This document shows positions 59,481-64,000 of a stretch of DNA of 64,000 nucleotides, piece after piece; position 1 is the stretch's first letter; each line of letters opens with the position of its first letter. The notes under the pieces are model-generated. The model made no database searches, was not told the DNA's origin, and saw nothing but the letters and a program-made list of their open reading frames with translations. This stretch comes from Spisula solida. Its lineage: Eukaryota; Mollusca; Bivalvia; Venerida; Mactridae. The stretch is taken from the NCBI GenBank assembly GCA_947247005.1, contig OX365944.1, positions 21,427,501-21,491,500 on the forward strand, given 5' to 3'. The translations under genes and the position numbers were made by a program.

Positions 59481-60187
59481 AATCATACTACTAATCATAT
59501 ATAATATAAGTTATAAATAGAATGAAATATCGCATCTTGATTGCATTTGCAAAGTCAGCGATAATTAAAAGATATTTGATGAATTTCATGAAATAAGCCG
59601 CGCAGTCTTGATTTCAAAGATAAATAATAAAATCAAAGTGTTTGAGAAAGTATGATAATCTTTGTTAATTGGCCAACATTATATTGTAATGTCCACTATT
59701 TTTACGGACCAATAGTGATCTATTTTGGATCATGAACATATTTGATCTTGCTATGTAGAACATCAGATAAAGTGTAGTATATCCCCAAACACTTAACATT
59801 TTCATTGACTTGCTACGCATCGACATAAAGGTTTGGATTAAAACATTATTTTATCATACAATAATTAAAATCTGTTAAGTAGCTAGTCATTTAACAGTAA
59901 TATCCTAGTAGGTGGTAATCAGTTCTGTCACAAAGTACATCTTTCCAGCTATCATATAATTTTATGGCTCCTGTCGGCAATATGAATCTCCAAATAGCTT
60001 AAGTTTGTCTCAGTATACGGAATATTTTTGGACAGTTTTCTCAGAGGAATTATACGCCACTTCTCTTTCAAATCCTCATTTTGTTACCGGAATTCATGCT
60101 ACACATGCTGTTCCTTTTTTGATGATTTAATTTTATTACAATCTTAACCATATACATGTTTATCGCTGTCGTCATTTTGGACGACTT

Positions 60188-60320
60188 TGTATTGAAAATA
60201 AATTCATAGTGATAACACAGTATTTCCGTTCTCTGATTTTTTTTAGAAATGCACGGGCATTGTATTGAAAATAAATTCATAGTGATAACACAGTTTTTTA
60301 GAAATGCACGGGCAACGATA
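60188..60320. repeat. Short tandem duplication
   Basis: TGTATTGAAAATAAATTCAT...AACACAG at 60,188 recurs at 60,261, each followed by TTTTTTAGAAATGCACGGGC. The offset is 73 bp, with a shortened second spacer. Otherwise 59.48-60.18 and 60.36-60.60 kb show nothing I can identify. Confidence 0.7.
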
Positions 60321-60600
60321 ACTGCTTTGTAGGACACATGTACATGTATGTTATTAATCACCTCCTTTGGTAATTAATGTAAATTTCGGTCAGCAAAATG
60401 ATAGTCCTGATCAATAATATATCCTTATACTTACAAACATTAAAAGAAACATTCATAAGAATGTTTGGATTAGAACATAAAACTCATCATTACAACAAAA
60501 TAATATTACATACTAGTATATTAAGTCGAGACATCTGCGTTGTAATGCCGAAATGACGAGCATAGCCTTTCTGCTGAAATATGACTGGCATATACGTGTG

Positions 60601-60668
60601 CCTCCACCCGTATTTGAACATAGGTCGCAAGATTAGACGGCAAGCGCGGTAACCACTGAGCTACGGAG
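60601..60668 (-). repeat. tRNA-like SINE head (minus strand)
   Basis: On the minus strand CCTCCGTAGCTCAGTGGTTA, continuing with ACCGC, gives a good pol III A box (TAGCTCAGTGG). TATGTTCAAATACGGG gives a weaker B box, and GGAGG at the end pairs with the 5' CCTCC. The anticodon stem does not close cleanly and the T-loop departs from GGTTCGANNCC, so a working tRNA is unlikely. A tRNA-derived SINE is the better reading; its body would lie to the left. Confidence 0.55.
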
Positions 60669-61112
60669 GTCACATGGGAAATTGCACAGATCCCTCCCTT
60701 TACTTTGCTGGGGCGGCTGCATGAAACATATTCGCATCCAAACTGACTGGACGCGGATCAAACTGGTTCCTACCTTAAGTGATTGCTCTTAAAATAACGT
60801 CATAGCCGGATACATATATATTTTCAGCATTAGTATACAATATATATAATTGTCCATTATGAGTCAATATTCAGTACGGGTTGGAAGAATAAGTTTATCA
60901 AGGCTGAGTGCTGCCTTCCCTGTCTGACTTAATATTATCTTTTAACATTATTAGTTTGCATTCAGATGTTTTGACTCATTGGACAAACGCAAAGCAAAAC
61001 ATATAACATCATAACACATGTTGCTACATATAAACATTATCATTTAATTTTAGATTATAGCAATGTATCAACCATATTTGTTCGATAAACAACAGTGGCT
61101 CATACATTATAG

Positions 61113-61482
61113 GACTTGTATATTATCTTATTATGCCGCCCCATCTTTGATAGGACTTGTATATTATCTTATTATGCCGCCCCATCTTTGATAGGACTTG
61201 TATATTATCTTATTATGCCGCCCCATCTTTGATAGGACTTGTATATTATCTTATTATGCCGCCCCATCTTTGATAGAACTTGTATATTATCTTATTATTC
61301 CGCCCCATCTTTGATAGGACTTGTATATTATCTTATTATTCCGCCCCATCTTTGATAGGACTTGTATATTATCTTATTATTCCGCCCCATCTTTGATAGG
61401 ACTTGTATATATTATCTTATTATGCCACCCCATCTTTGATAGGACTTGTATATTATCTTATTATGCCGCCCCATCTTTGACT
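61113..61482. repeat. 41-bp satellite, nine copies
   Basis: Copies of GACTTGTATATTATCTTATT continuing ATGCCGCCCCATCTTTGATAG start at 61,113, 61,154, 61,195, 61,236, 61,277, 61,318, 61,359, 61,400 and 61,443. They are nearly identical. Variants are TTCCG for TGCCG in three adjacent copies and a 2-bp TA expansion in one. The ninth passes straight into the next repeat. The open frame at 61,321-61,506 is a by-product. Confidence 0.92.
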
Positions 61483-61489
61483 GATAAAA

Positions 61490-61830
61490 TGGTTTCCGTT
61501 CAATAACTCTTTGTTCTATGATCTTCAAACTTTACACGGAGGTTGACCAGCTACTAAATGACCCATGTTTATTTTGAGGTCAGTACGTCTAAAGTTAAGG
61601 TCATTATGACTTTAACCATTTCTGACTATTGAAATTGTTTCCGTTCAATAACTCAAGAACGATTTGCCCTATAATCTTCAATATTTACAAGGATGTTGGC
61701 CGGCAAGAGTAGATGACCCCAACTGATTTTGATGTCAGTAGATCAGGTCAAAGTCACTGTGACATTAACCATTTCTGACTATTGGGCTACCATGGGGGCA
61801 TACGTGTTTTACAAACATCTCTTGTTAACG
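61490..61830 (+). repeat. Two-copy ~147-bp dispersed repeat with GGGGGCATA...CTCTTGTT tail
   Basis: GTTTCCGTTCAATAACTC ... ATCTTCAA ... TTAACCATTTCTGACTATTG occurs twice (from about 61,491 and 61,637). The second copy contains AGGTCAAAGTCACTGTGAC. It is followed by ATGGGGGCATACGTGTTTTA and ACATCTCTTGTT. I recognise this as a style of dispersed repeat seen in mollusc genomes, which is part of the reason for the taxonomic guess. Confidence 0.6.
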
Positions 61831-62661
61831 TTATTTATAACTTAATGAATGGAACTATTAAAATAATGTATGCGTTATGTTATTCTGAATATTTTTGTAT
61901 AAATATGAAAAGAATTGCAAAAAATCACTTGCCATTTGTTTTGTCATATGAACATTGTACTGTATTATTTATCTATTCGAATGGGGATATGGCTTGTGAA
62001 TTGTTTTAAAATAAACTAACGGTATCCATATACATGTTGTTCCGTTTATAGAAAGGAGTTTCAGGATGTTTGCCATTGTCACATATAAATATTAGATTTG
62101 GATCACTTAGTGTTGATATCAGATAAAAAGATATTGTTTCGAGTGTGTGCATACATATACGACAACACTTTTGTCGGGGATTAACGTGTACTTTTTTGTA
62201 AGGCTCTATGTTTTACGGATCTTGGTAGGAAAAAATGAAGACAAGATCCGCTTCAAGTGTTTGAACAATTAAATGACGACAAGTGATTATCAGTGAGCAT
62301 TTCCAAAACATTACTGTGTGCGTATGTAGGAGTACTAAATTTGGATATGTCTACAATACATTCTCCAAGGTATACAATTGTTTCCGAGAATAGCTGATAA
62401 GATATATACATGTACATGTATATACTATTAGCTTTTCGGAGATAAATCTAGCCTTGTGATATGAGTAGACTATTATGAGCAAACACCGGATACTATCAAC
62501 ATTGCACGGTCGACTAGCCACTTATTATGAGTTATCAGTGTAGATTGGAAGTGTACATGTTTTTGCCTTAATAGTTATGCACGACAAATTGGCATTCGGA
62601 AATGCATTTAATTGTCCTTTTATTTGTAAACAAAGGCTAGTGTTATCGTCGGTGGACTATA
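61831..62661. other. No gene recognised
   Basis: This is AT-rich sequence between the dispersed repeat and the mariner-like element. The 75-codon plus-strand frame at 61,782-62,009 begins inside the repeat tail and has no recognisable feature. Confidence 0.6.
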
Positions 62662-63672
62662 CGAGGGTCATTCAAAAAATACGTAGACACCATTGATTGT
62701 TTAACTATCTATCATCCGATTTTCATCGAATTTGGTAGAAATAATGTCCTGTCATTAACAAATTCAATTCATATGGTAATACAGAAAAATATAAGTAATA
62801 TTCTAAAATAGGGTAGTTATAGCAACGAAAGATTTAGCACACGGGGCAACCCGTCGATTTGTCTTGTCGAAAATTTGTGTTGATACCTTTGTGCCATCAA
62901 TTACCGTTCACAGCGGAAAAACCTGTGAATAATTTATGTGTGTATCCTTTAATACTATGCAGTTATACGTTTCAAATTATGACGTCATATTCAAAACCGT
63001 TACGGAGATCTTGGTTATCATACCAAGCCACTATTTCACTGGCAGTACAAAAACGTGACGTCATTGAAACCACGGGGCAACGCGATTAATGATTAATTTG
63101 GGTTTGGCGCTTGGATAAACCCAAATACTGACTTGAATCATTTTGGTAAATAGTAGTGGGACGATCGTTTTAAATCAACAGCTCTGGTGTTGGATAATTC
63201 TTGACTTAACCAATTCAAACATGGTCTCTGCATTCCCAATCTGGTCTTTATGAACGTCAACGCGTTTCCTATGGTACAGCCGCTGTATGTGGTGTGAAGA
63301 CTGGCAACAACAGATGAAATTAAGTATTCTAATTCATCCTATTTTGTTCAGTTTAGTCCAACATGGTACATGGATGATTATACAGAATGGGGTTAGTGTC
63401 AAAGTTGTATTTAGTGTATTATGCGGAGCTGTTAGAAAAGTGGTGAATTTACCAATTTCTATTACGTCAACAAAAACGTCGGGACTTGCCCCGTAGTCGC
63501 TATGGGTACAATCTATAGAACATGTTCCTCGCTTAACGGTCGAGCCGATTGCAATGAAACTTCTGAATTTAGACGAATAAAGATGCAGCGACAGCATACC
63601 AATGATTTATTTACTTATCTTGCAAAATAAACTAGTAAATTGATGTGTCTACGTATTTTTTGTATATTAAAA
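62662..63672. mobile_element. Mariner-like element of ~1.0 kb, non-autonomous or decayed
   Basis: The left end, preceded by TA, reads CGAGGGTCATTCAAAAAATA then CGTAGACAC. The right end in reverse complement reads ACAAAAAATACGTAGACAC, giving about 18 bp of identity. The outermost left bases are not matched on the right. The CGAGGGTCATTCAAAAA type of terminus is characteristic of mariner-family transposons. No DDE transposase motifs are visible in the frames inside. Confidence 0.5.
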
Positions 63673-64000
63673 CATTAATTCTCACAACATAATTCTATTT
63701 TGTCGTATCAATGTACTGTACATAGTTGATGTCAAGTAACATGCTGGTATAGGTAATTCTAGTTCCAGAGGAGGAACATATAATATTCTCCATAAACCAT
63801 CAATAATTTATTGTCCTGTATGACACATTCCAAGGTACACGAACTTGCAGTTCATTCATTTTTTACACCTATAGATGTTTATGTATCATATTGAAATTAC
63901 GAATCATTTTTATGGACACAATGTCTTAATTTCACATTTTAATAAAGGCATTTTATAAATGTATGTGACGTAGTGAAACTGTTTCGTCTTGAATTCCTTT

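Noticed and set aside
61113..61482. CRISPR-like array
   Set aside because: The units are contiguous with no unique spacers, and the genome is eukaryotic. It is an ordinary satellite.

Overview
The window is animal nuclear DNA: visibly AT-rich, intron-containing, low in gene density and crowded with tandem duplications and small inverted-repeat elements. A lophotrochozoan, most likely a mollusc and perhaps a bivalve, is my best guess. This rests on the dispersed-repeat style (AGGTCA-rich tandem repeats, and an element ending in a GGGGGCATA...CTCTTGTT-type tail) and on an invertebrate BMP9/10-type ligand. The species cannot be named from this sequence alone.

The one gene I can identify is on the minus strand between 50,890 and 42,671. 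It is a three-exon TGF-beta superfamily ligand of the BMP9/BMP10 (GDF2-like) type, 434 residues long. Exon 1 (50,890-50,515) carries the signal peptide and first half of the prodomain. Exon 2 (49,410-48,716) carries the rest of the prodomain, an RHKR furin site and the first third of the mature growth factor. Exon 3 (42,904-42,671) carries the remaining six of the seven cystine-knot cysteines and the stop codon. Splice phases fit exactly (phase 1, then phase 0).

The central finding is that the terminal exon is present three times, at 42.7, 30.8 and 19.5 kb. Each copy sits in a large tandem segmental duplication of about 11.6-12 kb (units at about 12.1-23.8, 23.8-35.7 and 35.7-43.2 kb). Only the copy nearest the upstream exons is intact. 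The middle copy keeps a usable AG acceptor but has a 4-bp insertion that shifts the frame and removes the last two cysteines. The far copy has lost the acceptor (AG to AT) and has a 2-bp deletion giving an early stop. The locus therefore records terminal-exon duplication followed by decay, with the proximal copy preserved. The middle exon could still be spliced to give an altered ligand.

Layout: 1-12.1 kb holds two older, more diverged units (starting at 1 and 7,187) that match the tail part of the 12-kb units but contain no BMP exon. 12.1-43.2 kb holds the three exon-bearing units, each itself built from older sub-repeats. 42.9-48.7 kb is BMP intron 2, with a 32-bp minisatellite, a possible plus-strand exon cluster (44.5-45.4 kb) and a 1.7-kb terminal-inverted-repeat element. 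49.4-50.5 kb is intron 1, with a GAT-rich simple repeat. 50.9-64 kb is the upstream flank, with a decayed non-LTR retrotransposon (56.1-57.4 kb), a tRNA-like SINE head (60.6 kb), a 41-bp satellite (61.1-61.5 kb) and a mariner-like inverted-repeat element (62.7-63.7 kb). Several small elements have recognisable empty sites in paralogous units. These give relative timing, and they disagree about which units are sisters, which suggests unequal exchange.
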